Source of the DNA: Lutibaculum baratangense AMV1
Lineage (GTDB): Bacteria; Pseudomonadota; Alphaproteobacteria; Rhizobiales; Tepidamorphaceae
Direction of reading: 5' to 3'
DNA: 64,000 nucleotides
Assembly (NCBI RefSeq): GCF_000496075.1
Contig: NZ_AWXZ01000014.1
Span: forward strand, 37,533-101,532
Below, in pieces: positions 48,725-56,727 of the stretch; the stretch's first letter is position 1, and every line of letters starts with the position of its first letter. The position numbers were made by a program, and so were the translations under genes. The notes beneath the pieces were generated by a model. That model saw only the letters and a program-made list of their open reading frames with translations. It searched no databases and had not been told where the DNA came from.

Positions 48725-50146
48725 CTAGCGTCCGTAAACGAGGCTCGGAAGCCAGAATGCGATCTGCGGGAAGGTGTAGAGCAGGATCATGCAGATCAGG
48801 ATCATGCCGAGATAGGGGAACACGCCCTTGAAGATCGCGACCAGCTGCACGTGAGGCGGCGATATGCCCTTCAGGTAGTAGGCCGCCATCGCCATGGGCG
48901 GCGTCAGGAACGACGTCTGCAGGTTGAGCGCGATCAGGATGCCGAAGAACAGCGGGTCGATGCCGAAATGGGGAAGCAGCGGCAGGAAGATCGGCACGAA
49001 GATGATGATGATCTCGCTCCACTCGAGCGGCCAGCCGAGCAGGAAGATGATGATCTGCGCCATGATCAGGAACGTGATCGGAGACAGGTCGAGACCGATC
49101 ACGAACTCGCTGATGACATGCTCGCCGCCGAGGTAGGAGAAGACCGACGAGAAGGTCCAGGAACCGACGAAGAGCCAGCAGACCATGGCCGTGGTGCGCA
49201 CCGTCAGGTAGACCGACTCCTTCAGCCGGTCCCACGTGAGCGCGCGGTAGGCGGCCGCCAGCACGAGGCCGCCGAGCGCGCCGATCGCGGCGGCCTCCGA
49301 CGGCGTCGCCAGACCGAACAGGATCGCGCCGAGGACCGAGAGGATCAGGATTGCGAGAGGGAAGAACGAGGTCAGGAGCATGACGACGAGCTTGCCGAAC
49401 GGGACCTCGCCCACCTCCTCCTTCGTGGGCTTCGGCGCGAGGTGCGGCTGCATCCAGGCCCGGGCCAGCACGTAGATGATGTAGAGGGAGGCGAGCAGGA
49501 ACCCCGGCACCAGAGCGCCGGCGTAGAGCCGGACGATCGAGACCCCGGAGGTCGCCGCGTAGACGATCAGCATGATCGACGGCGGGATCAGGATGCCGAG
49601 GCAGCCACCGGCGCAGATGACGCCCGAGGCGAAGCTCGTGTCGTAGCGGGCGCGCAGCATGGCCGGGAAGGCGAGGAGGCCCATCAGCGTGACGACCGCG
49701 CCGACGATGCCGGTCGCCGTCGCGAACAGAGCGCAGGTGACGAGCGCGGCGATCGCCATCGAACCCGGCAGGTTCTTCGCCGCGATGTTGAGGGTCGAGA
49801 AGAGGCGCGAAACGATGTTCGCCCGCTCGACGATATAGCCCATGAACAGGAAGAGCGGCACGGCCGTGAGCACGTCGTTCGCCATGACCGAGTAGGTCTG
49901 GTTCACGAACAGATCGAAGATCCGGTTGTTCAGGAACGCCCCGAACCACGCCTGCGTCTGGTCGAACCAGTCGCCGCCGCTCTCGACGATCCGGTTGTAG
50001 GGCAGCCACATGCGCCGCTCGTCGTAATAGGCGTAGTAGCCGAACCCGACCGCCATGCCCATCAGCGTGAAGGCTACGGGGAAGCCCAGCATGATGAGGA
50101 AGATGAACACTCCCAGCATCGAGACCGCGATTACCGGATCAGACAT
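48725..50146 (-). CDS. TRAP transporter large permease (DctM)
   Basis: Large membrane subunit of a sodium-driven TRAP importer, 473 residues with about twelve hydrophobic segments. Landmarks: LGFPVAFTLMGMAVGFGYY, PLFLFMGYIVERANI, CAGGCLGILIPPSIMLIVYA, and LNLQTSFLTPPMAMAAYYLKGI. The long periplasmic or loop insert after the second segment (RIVESGGDWFDQTQAWFGAF) fits the subgroup using mannitol/chloroaromatic-type names in annotation. Its start overlaps the dctQ stop by eight bases. Confidence 0.94.
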   Translation of the reverse strand: MSDPVIAVSMLGVFIFLIMLGFPVAFTLMGMAVGFGYYAYYDERRMWLPYNRIVESGGDWFDQTQAWFGAFLNNRIFDLFVNQTYSVMANDVLTAVPLFLFMGYIVERANIVSRLFSTLNIAAKNLPGSMAIAALVTCALFATATGIVGAVVTLMGLLAFPAMLRARYDTSFASGVICAGGCLGILIPPSIMLIVYAATSGVSIVRLYAGALVPGFLLASLYIIYVLARAWMQPHLAPKPTKEEVGEVPFGKLVVMLLTSFFPLAILILSVLGAILFGLATPSEAAAIGALGGLVLAAAYRALTWDRLKESVYLTVRTTAMVCWLFVGSWTFSSVFSYLGGEHVISEFVIGLDLSPITFLIMAQIIIFLLGWPLEWSEIIIIFVPIFLPLLPHFGIDPLFFGILIALNLQTSFLTPPMAMAAYYLKGISPPHVQLVAIFKGVFPYLGMILICMILLYTFPQIAFWLPSLVYGR

Positions 50147-50801
50147 TGCGGTCGCCCCTCTGCGAGATGATCTTGTTGTCGTCCTTTTCCGGCTGCCCGC
50201 CCCGGAGTTCGGCCGCGGCGGTGCTCGAGCCGCTGAGTGCTTCCTGACCTTCCGCGAGAAGGATCTTCTCCATCTCCTCCACGTCCTCGGACTGCCTCGG
50301 CCAGCTGCCGGTCCTGATGCAGACGATGCAGCGGCAGACCTGGGCGATTCCCTGGATGAAGAGCAGGATGCCGGCGGCGACGATCACCGACTTGAAGTGG
50401 AAAATCGGGATCCCGGCCGGACTGAAGACGCTCACTTCGTAGTAGCGCCAGGCACGTTCAGCGTAGCGCCAGCCCGCGAAGATCAGCGCCAGAACGCCGG
50501 GGAAGAAAAAGAGAAAGTAGAGGACCAGCTCCACCCTGGCCTGCGTCTGCGGCCGCCAGAGGCGGTAGACGAAGTCGCCGCGGACGTGGCCGTCGCGCGA
50601 CAGCGTATATGCGCCCCCCATCATGAAGAGCGTGCCGTACATCATGTAGGTGATGTCGAACGCCCACGGCGTCGGACGCCCCATGACGTAGCGAACGAAG
50701 ACTTCGTAACTGACCGCGAGCGTCATGAGCAGGATCAGCCAGGCGAATGCCTTGCCGATCCAGGCCGACAGCTTGTCGACGGATGCGATGAAGCCGAGCA
50801 T
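50139..50801 (-). CDS. TRAP transporter small permease (DctQ)
   Basis: Small membrane subunit, 220 residues from the ATG at 50801. Four membrane segments are visible, with FAWLILLMTLAVSYEVFVRYVMGRPTPWAFD and a VFSPAGIPIFHFKSVIVAAGILLFIQGIA near the end. A Cys-rich stretch (VCRCIVCIRTG) follows and the C-terminal 45 residues are acidic and cytosolic, longer than in many DctQ proteins. It sits between dctP and dctM. Confidence 0.92.
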   Translation of the reverse strand: MLGFIASVDKLSAWIGKAFAWLILLMTLAVSYEVFVRYVMGRPTPWAFDITYMMYGTLFMMGGAYTLSRDGHVRGDFVYRLWRPQTQARVELVLYFLFFFPGVLALIFAGWRYAERAWRYYEVSVFSPAGIPIFHFKSVIVAAGILLFIQGIAQVCRCIVCIRTGSWPRQSEDVEEMEKILLAEGQEALSGSSTAAAELRGGQPEKDDNKIISQRGDRNV

Positions 50802-50883
50802 GCCCGATCCCCTGAGGCGTGTGCGCACGATGACGGGGGCGGTGCCGACACCGCCCCCCGCGTTCTCAGCAGCTAGCCTGCGA

Positions 50884-52014
50884 TCAGAGCTCGACCTTGC
50901 CCGGGAAATAGTGCTCGTAGGCCAGAGCGTAGTCGGGATCGTTCATGAGCTGGTAGTAGACCGTCCGCTCCACCCACTCGCGCTGGCTGTCCATCACCCG
51001 CTTGTTGAACTCGTCTCCCTCGAGGTCGGAGATAAGCTGATCCCAGGCCTCGAGCTGAGCCTCGAGAATCTCGGTCGGGGTGCGGATGACGTTCACGCCG
51101 TGCTCGTCCTGCAGGGCCTGGAGGTCGTTCGAGTACTGGTTGAGGGCCCAGGCCGAGTTCGCCGTGCTCGTGGCCTCCACCGCGTGGCGGATGATCGCCT
51201 GGAGATCCTCGTCGAGGCTCTCGTAGACGTCGCGGTTGAAGATGAACTCGAAGCACTCGCTCGCCTGATGGTAGGAGGAGAGCATGTAGTTCTTCGCCAC
51301 GTCCTGGGCGCCGAAGCGCATGTCCGAGGTCGGGTTGTTGAACTCGAACGCGTCGATGACGCCGCGCTCCATCGCCGGCACGATCTCGCCGCCCGGAAGC
51401 TGGGTGACGCTCATGCCCATGGCCTGCATCAGGTCGGCGGCGAGGCCCACGGTACGGTATTTCAGGCCGTTGAGCTGGCTCGCGTTCTCGACGGGCTGCT
51501 TGAACCAGCCGAAAGGCTGCGCGGGCATCGGGAAGCCGAAGAAGGCGACGACGTTCAGCCCCAGCACGTCCTGGGTCAGCTCGCGGTAGAACTCCGCGCC
51601 GCCGCCGGCATGCATCCACGCCAGCATGTTCGCCGCGCTGCCGCCCCACACAGGGCCGGTGCCGAAGAACGAGGCCGCCTTGTGCTTGCCGTACCAGTAG
51701 ACGGGCACGGAATGGGCCGCGTCGATGATGCCGTCGTGGCAGGCATCCATAACCTGGAAGGCGCCGACGATCGCGCCGGCCGGGGTGAGGTCGATCCGGA
51801 TGCGGCCGCCGGACATCGCGTGCACGCGCTCGACGAACTGTTGTGCCATCTCATGGAAGGCATCCGAAGACGGCCAGGACGACTGCATGCGCAGCGTCAC
51901 CGTTTCCTGGGCGCGCGCGACGTGCGGCATGGCCAGCGTGGCGGCGCCTGCGCCCGCGGCGATCGCACCGCCCGTCAAGAAGCGGCGGCGGGATACGGGT
52001 GAGTTGTCGGTCAT
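50884..52014 (-). CDS. TRAP transporter substrate-binding protein (DctP), Tat-exported
   Basis: Periplasmic receptor of 376 residues. It starts with a twin-arginine signal (VSRRRFLTGGAIAAGAGAATLA, cleavage near ARAQ), so it is probably exported folded. The DctP domain shows WPSSDAFHEMAQQFVERVHAMSGGRI, GAIVGAFQVMDACHDGIIDAAHSV, GWFKQPVENASQLNGLKYR and YESLDEDLQAIIRHAVE. The ATG at 52014 precedes the signal directly. It is the first gene of the dctPQM-amidase row. The 290 bases upstream contain no gene I can support. Confidence 0.94.
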   Translation of the reverse strand: MTDNSPVSRRRFLTGGAIAAGAGAATLAMPHVARAQETVTLRMQSSWPSSDAFHEMAQQFVERVHAMSGGRIRIDLTPAGAIVGAFQVMDACHDGIIDAAHSVPVYWYGKHKAASFFGTGPVWGGSAANMLAWMHAGGGAEFYRELTQDVLGLNVVAFFGFPMPAQPFGWFKQPVENASQLNGLKYRTVGLAADLMQAMGMSVTQLPGGEIVPAMERGVIDAFEFNNPTSDMRFGAQDVAKNYMLSSYHQASECFEFIFNRDVYESLDEDLQAIIRHAVEATSTANSAWALNQYSNDLQALQDEHGVNVIRTPTEILEAQLEAWDQLISDLEGDEFNKRVMDSQREWVERTVYYQLMNDPDYALAYEHYFPGKVEL

Positions 52015-52306
52015 GTGCTTCCTCCCGAAATGTTCTCGATCGACCTGATGGCTTCTTCGGCTCATCGAGGTCGGCGCTGGTCGCGCGGCGGCTAGTATAC
52101 GTGCCACTTTTCGACCGCAGCAACGCCACTTTAGGCCAAGAAGAGGTTTTTTCTCTCCGCTCGGCCGGTTTCGCTGCCGGGAGGGAAGTCACGAGGTTCG
52201 GGCGCAAGGCTCGCGACCGCGCGTTGCTGCGGTCGCGAAGAAGAGTTCAAATCTGCGGCAAGAAGAGCCCGCAGGTCGAGGCGTCACCCCGTCCGGGCGA
52301 ACCTGT

Positions 52307-53299
52307 TCAGCGGCGCCGCATCATCACCGCTGCGAGGCCCGCCCCGGCCGCCGCCAGCGCCAGACCGACCGCTGCGCCCGTGGTCCGGCGGTGTTCCGTC
52401 GCCCAGAGGGCCGGCGAGAAATCGCTCGCCTGGTCGTCGAAGCGGCCGTGGGCGGCGTAGGGCCCCTTCACCGGCTCGAAGAGATTGTCGGCGCGGACCT
52501 CGGCCCGCTCCTGCGTCTGCTGCCCGTCCCAGGTGCCGGCCAGCATCCGGTCGAGATAGCCGGCCATCACCTGCTGCCCCAGGATGGCCTGGTAGGTGGA
52601 GCCGCCGACCCAGACCTCCCGCCTGGGGTGGAGCGAGGCGAAGTGAATGGCCTCCGCGGCGACCTCCGGCTGGAAGACGGGCGGAACGGGCTGGGCACGC
52701 CCCGGCATCTTGTTGCGGGCCCAGTCGAACTGCGGCGTGTTGACGGCGGGCAGGTGCACCATGGTGACCGCGACGTTCGCGCCCTGGTGGATGAGCTCGC
52801 TCCGCAGCGAATCGGTGAAGCCGACGATGGCGTGCTTCGCGGCGCAATAGGCCGCCTGGAGGGGGATCGAGCGATAGGCGAGGGCGGATCCGACCTGGAT
52901 GATCGTCCCCCACTTCTGGTAGCGCATCCGCTTGAGCGCAGACTGCGTGCCGTGGACGACGCCGAGATAAGTCACCTCCGTCACGCGGCGGAACTCCTCG
53001 GCCGTCGTGTCCTCGACCGGCGCCAGCACGGTGACCATCGCGGAGTTGACCCAGACGTCGATCGGGCCGAAGGCGCGCTCGGTCTCGACCGCCGCGCGCT
53101 CGACGGCTGCGGCGTCGGCGACGTCGCAGGGGAGGGCGATCGCGTTGCCTCCGAGCGCGCGGACCTCGTCGGCTGCGTCCTCCAGCCGCTCCGGGTCCCG
53201 GGCGATGAGCCCGACATTGGCGCCCTCGTGGGCGAACTCGCGCGCGACCGCACGGCCGACGCCCGCGGAGGCCCCGGTGATGACGACGGTTCTCGGCAT
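52307..53299 (-). CDS. short-chain dehydrogenase with C-terminal membrane anchor
   Basis: NAD(P)-dependent oxidoreductase of 330 residues. The cofactor motif is VVITGASAGVGRAVAREFA; NSAMVT, the catalytic Ser in GSALAYRS and YxxxK in AAYCAAKHAIVGF are intact. The protein is longer than a classical SDR: a C-terminal extension ends in a hydrophobic segment (AAVGLALAAAGAGLAAVMM) and RRR, a likely tail anchor. The ATG at 53299 begins the fold; AAAGGACG lies upstream. Substrate unknown. It starts a divergent pair with a small membrane protein. Confidence 0.9.
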   Translation of the reverse strand: MPRTVVITGASAGVGRAVAREFAHEGANVGLIARDPERLEDAADEVRALGGNAIALPCDVADAAAVERAAVETERAFGPIDVWVNSAMVTVLAPVEDTTAEEFRRVTEVTYLGVVHGTQSALKRMRYQKWGTIIQVGSALAYRSIPLQAAYCAAKHAIVGFTDSLRSELIHQGANVAVTMVHLPAVNTPQFDWARNKMPGRAQPVPPVFQPEVAAEAIHFASLHPRREVWVGGSTYQAILGQQVMAGYLDRMLAGTWDGQQTQERAEVRADNLFEPVKGPYAAHGRFDDQASDFSPALWATEHRRTTGAAVGLALAAAGAGLAAVMMRRR

Positions 53300-53473
53300 G
53301 CTTCTCGTCCTTTCGTGTCGTGCCAGACGAAGGAACACGTGGCAGGCGCGAAGGTTCGCCTCCCCCTGCCGAGGGGCGTGGAAGCGCGTGGAACAGTTGA
53401 AGCGGCCACGACTTCCATCTGGGAACCCGCCGCACGGCGGCCGCCATCCACCACCGAGACGACCGCCATCGGC

Positions 53474-53629
53474 ATGCTGCAGTGGATCAACTCCAACTCG
53501 GGCGCCCTCGACGTCATCGCCAATATCGGCATGCTGCTGATATGGCTCGTCTACCTGCCGCTGTTCCTCGCCAGCTACGGGCGGCAACGCAAGGCGAAGA
53601 TCCTCGTGAACCGCGGCGTCGGCAGCTGA
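53474..53629 (+). CDS. small membrane protein, 51 aa, possibly truncated
   Basis: Short frame giving MLQWINSNSGALDVIANIG, one membrane segment (MLLIWLVYLPLFLA) and SYGRQRKAKILVNRGVGS. The SYxRQRRxKILINRGxG pattern resembles the N-terminal part of longer alphaproteobacterial proteins I have seen annotated as hypothetical, which go on for several dozen residues. Here a TGA follows at once, while another frame stays open to 53772. It may be a natural short form or a shortened copy. Confidence 0.55.
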   Translation: MLQWINSNSGALDVIANIGMLLIWLVYLPLFLASYGRQRKAKILVNRGVGS

Positions 53630-53806
53630 TCGGGGCCGAGCGCAGCTTCGAGATCGTGCCCGGCGGTGTGGCCCGGCGCGTCCGACCCTCGAGCATCCTC
53701 TCGAGGCAGCTCGGCGGGCGCCGCGACCGCCGGCGACTGAACCGGCTCATCGAGCGCACCTACCTGCAATAGGCCGCAGAGCTTGCCTCTGGCTCGGGAT
53801 CGGGGC

Positions 53807-54139
53807 TCAGGAGCCCTGCCGCGGCACCTCGTCCGGCGGTATCACCGGCGTGGTGCCCTGCTCCGGAGGATCGATCGTGAGGTCCCCGTCGCCGGTGCGC
53901 GGCGGCTCGATCACCTCGTCCTCGCAGCCGGCAAGCTCGGCGGCGCGCTCCTCGTCGACGCCGGGCGGGGGCTCGTAGCCGCCGGGATCGCAGGGAAAGA
54001 CCTGCTCGGGAATGGTCGTTTCGGGCGCGGGCTGGGCGGGGGAGGTCTCGGGCGCAGTCGCCTGGGCGTGAGCGGCGGACACGAGCCCGACAAGCGGCAG
54101 CGCCAGCGCGAGGCGGACCGCGGATCTGCGAATGGCCAT
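53807..54139 (-). CDS. small Pro/Glu-rich secreted protein
   Basis: A 110-residue protein with a clear signal peptide (MAIRRSAVRLALALPLVGLVSAAHAQ) and a low-complexity, acidic, proline-rich mature part (ETSPAQPAPETTIPEQ, PPPGVDEE, DPPEQGTTPVIPPDE) containing two Cys. GGAG lies 8 bases before the ATG. Probably periplasmic or extracellular; no family recognised. Confidence 0.65.
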   Translation of the reverse strand: MAIRRSAVRLALALPLVGLVSAAHAQATAPETSPAQPAPETTIPEQVFPCDPGGYEPPPGVDEERAAELAGCEDEVIEPPRTGDGDLTIDPPEQGTTPVIPPDEVPRQGS

Positions 54140-54225
54140 CGTTGAACTCCTTCGCAGCGAAACGTCGGCGCGCGTCGAACGGATCCGGCGCGACGGCAGG
54201 GGAACGAGCGACGGCCGCGCCGCCG

Positions 54226-54576
54226 TCAGGTGCCCACCCTGAGGGGGCTCACCAGGCCGCGCAGCGCGGCGACGACGCTGAGGGCGGTGATGCGGCCCGT
54301 GCGCGGGTTCGCGTCGGACGGCACGCTCTCGACGAGGCCGATGGAGGAAAGCAGGGCGCCGGCGGACCGCGATCGGTCCGCGATAAAGCCCCAGGCGAGA
54401 CGGCCCGTGACGCCGGCTATCTGAACCGTCGCCAGCAGCCAGCCGCCCCGGATCAGGTCGTAGGAGAGGTCGGCGACCGCGAAAGCCACGACGAACGTCA
54501 TCAGGCAGATCTGCGTCGCGGAGAAGAAGAAGCCGCACAGGCCCAGCCAGCGCAGGCCCGGATGCCGATCGGGGGA
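54226..54576 (-). pseudogene. MFS permease fragment
   Basis: Remnant of a major facilitator permease. After the TGA that ends the neighbouring fragment, the same minus-strand frame reads LRWLGLCGFFFSATQICLM, FVVAFAVADLSYDLIRGGW, IAGVTGRLAWGFIADRSRS and SSIGLV, a middle-to-late MFS stretch including the GxxADR-type loop. Then unrelated residues follow to the stop at 54226. There is no room for the missing six or more membrane segments on either side, so it is not functional. Confidence 0.7.
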
Positions 54577-55047
54577 TCAGTCGGGACGTGCGACCGCATC
54601 GTCGGCAAAGCTCATATTTATAACCTCCGCATAGTCGAGCGTCCTCGTCACCAGCCCCGCCGAAAGCAGGCCGTCCATCTGGCGCTCGAAACCGAGGGGA
54701 GGCAGAAGCGGGCTCGTGCTCCAGAGGACGAGGCTCTGGTACCGTGCGACGGACCTGGCGAGGCTCAAGTTTCTGCCCACGAGGAAGAAGGGATCGCGGG
54801 TGACCACCTCGGCGAAGCAGACGAGGTCGCTGCCGTGAACCTTGTCGTGGTCTACGATGACCCGCATCGGTCCGCCGAGAACGACATGCGCCGCCCCCGA
54901 GCGCAGCAACTGCCCCACGTCCTCACCCGGCGGCACCGCCCCGTAGTCGAGATCGAGCTCCTCCTGCGAGAAGGCTCCGATCTCGAAGGCAGCGTAGACG
55001 GGCATATAGAAGACCGCCCTGAAGGCTTCCCGGAACGCACACTTCAC
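54577..55047 (-). pseudogene. NMT1/THI5-like binding protein with internal deletion
   Basis: ABC-type substrate-binding protein related to NMT1/THI5-like receptors, here only 156 residues. The N-terminal third (YMPVYAAFEIGAFSQEELDL, PGEDVGQLLRSGAAHVVLGGP, DPFFLVGR) passes around residue 92-95 directly into the family C-terminus (LWSTSPLLPPLGFERQMDGLL). The central half of the fold, normally well over 100 residues, is missing although the frame stays open. No signal peptide is seen. Probably the product of an in-frame deletion and unlikely to bind substrate. Confidence 0.75.
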
Positions 55048-55062
55048 ACTCGGCCCTCGCGG

Positions 55063-55851
55063 TCAGTTCATGTACACGCCGCCGTTCACGTGCACGGTCT
55101 GGCCCGTCACATAGCCTGCTCCAGGGAGGCAGAAGGACGCGATCACGTGGGCTACCTCTTCGACCGTGCCCTCCCGACCGAGCAGGATGTCCTCGCTGCC
55201 CTTCGACATCTGCGGCACGGCGCCGGCGGTGGCCGATCGCCGCCCCCCGATGGAGCCGGGGACGATGCAGTTGACCCTCACCCCATGCGGCGCGAACTCC
55301 ACGGCGAGGGTACGGGTGAGGCCTCCGAGCGCGGCCTTGGCGGTGGCGACATGCGCCCGGCGGGCGGCGCCGATATGGGCGGTGACACCGCCGATGTTCA
55401 CGATGGATCCGCCACCCCGGGCGACCATCGATCGCAGCGCCTCGCGGCTGCACAGGAAGGTGCCGTCGACGATCACGGCCATGGTCTGGCGCCACTCCGC
55501 CAGCGACATTTCCAGCAACGGCTTCTCGCCGCGGATGGCGGCGTTGTTGACGAGGATGTCGACGCCGCCCGCCTCGGCCTCGATCCGCCGGAACATCCCT
55601 TCGACCGCGGCTTCGTCGGTGATGTCGGCCATCACCACGAGCGCGCGCCGACCGATCGCTTCGACTTCGGCCGCAACGGCTTCGACCTCGTCTCGGGCCC
55701 GGTGGCCGTGCAGCACGACGTCCGCCCCCGCCCGCGCGAGCCTGAGAGCGGTGGCCCGGCCGATCCTGCGCGACGCTCCCGTCACGACGGCGACATTGCC
55801 AGAGAGATCGGTGTCCGACTCAGGCGCTTCCATCGATGCCGACTTTCTCAT
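55063..55851 (-). CDS. SDR family protein lacking catalytic Ser and Tyr
   Basis: Short-chain dehydrogenase fold, 262 residues from the ATG at 55851 (ATG at 55833 also possible). Cofactor motif VAVVTGASRRIGRATALRLARAGADVV, DILVNNAAI and the C-terminal YVTGQTVHVNGGVYMN are standard. The active-site stretch reads IVNIGGVTAHIGAARRAHVATAKAAL in two adjoining parts: aligned with E. coli FabG, the catalytic Ser is Gly and the Tyr four residues before the kept Lys is Val (His one position earlier). It may bind NAD(P) without the normal reductase chemistry, or use a different base. It lies between an amidase fragment and the deleted NMT1-like gene. Confidence 0.85.
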   Translation of the reverse strand: MRKSASMEAPESDTDLSGNVAVVTGASRRIGRATALRLARAGADVVLHGHRARDEVEAVAAEVEAIGRRALVVMADITDEAAVEGMFRRIEAEAGGVDILVNNAAIRGEKPLLEMSLAEWRQTMAVIVDGTFLCSREALRSMVARGGGSIVNIGGVTAHIGAARRAHVATAKAALGGLTRTLAVEFAPHGVRVNCIVPGSIGGRRSATAGAVPQMSKGSEDILLGREGTVEEVAHVIASFCLPGAGYVTGQTVHVNGGVYMN

Positions 55852-55924
55852 GATCTGTGTGCGTGAGCCGCCGCCGCGGAAACGATCGGTTCGTAAGGAG
55901 GGCGCGGCACGGCATGACGGCCGG

Positions 55925-56386
55925 CTAGACCCGCTCTTCCATCCACTTCGCACACTCGAACAGCTGCAGGTCGGCGCCTCGCGGCGTCACGATCTGCAGG
56001 CCGAGCGGCATGTCCTCGAGCCGCTCGGAGATCGGGATCGTGAGGGACGGCACGTGCAGCGCCGTCCACAGGATGCAGAATTCCGAGGGTCCGGTGGACG
56101 TGATGCCCCGGGGGGCTATCCCGGCGGCGCTCGGGCAGATCAGGCAGTCATGGGCGCCGAGAAAGGACCTGGCCGCCTTCCGTGCCTGCTCCAGCGCTTC
56201 GACCGCCTCGACATACTGGGCGGCCTCGATGCGGCACCCGTCCTTCAGCCGTCCCTCGCGCAGGAGGACGCTCAACTGGTCGAAATGCTCGCGCCGCTCG
56301 GCCGCCAGCGAACGCGCGAGCTCGTAGCTCGAGATGCATCTGTGGGCGGCGGCGGCCGCCGCCACCTCCGAGGGAGCGCCGAGCAT
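55925..56386 (-). pseudogene. amidase, C-terminal fragment
   Basis: The last about 150 residues of an amidase-signature enzyme: ISSYELARSLAAERREHFDQ, EALEQARKAARSFLGAHDCLICPSA, ALHVPSLTIPI and MPLGLQIVTPRGADLQLF are typical of the C-terminal part. The catalytic Lys-Ser-Ser half is absent. The homology stops near 56386, where a TctB fragment begins on the other strand. An ATG at 56386 exists, but the piece cannot be active. Confidence 0.8.
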
Positions 56387-56395
56387 GACCGCTCC

Positions 56396-56665
56396 TCGCG
56401 CTGGCTGGATTCGGACTACCGGAGGCGCGTCTTCAGCGGCGTGGCGGTGCTGCTGCTCGCCATCCTGCTCGTCGTCTTCTTCCAGACGCTCGGATACGCA
56501 CTCGGTTTTCTGCTTTTCATGGTCGCGACGCTCCTGATCCTGCGGGTGCGTTCGCCGCTCGTGGTCGTCGGGGTGCCGCTCGCGACCGTCATCGTCGTCC
56601 ATTTCATGTTCGTCGGATGGTTCGGCCTCCCGCTGCCGGCCGGCCTGCTGCGGGGCATCCTCTAG
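56396..56665 (+). pseudogene. TctB, C-terminal fragment
   Basis: About 89 residues of the small membrane subunit of a tripartite tricarboxylate transporter. It holds the later membrane segments (GVAVLLLAILLVVFFQTLGYALGFLLFMV in two adjoining helices, then VVGVPLATVIVVHFMFV) and the ending WFGLPLPAGLLRGIL, which matches the FxxLLxVPLPxG end of TctB. The first membrane segments are missing; upstream sequence belongs to the opposite-strand amidase fragment. It precedes tctA by 62 bases, the normal order. Confidence 0.75.
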
Positions 56666-56727
56666 CCTCGTCTTCTCGACCTCGCCCCGGAGGAACGGAC
56701 GACAATAACGGAAGCGCATAGGGCTCC

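Noticed and set aside
47213..50170. Plus-strand open frame of 985 codons opposite the amidase and dctM
   Set aside because: Low-complexity Arg/Asp/Glu-rich translation typical of antisense frames; the leftward genes have clear motifs.
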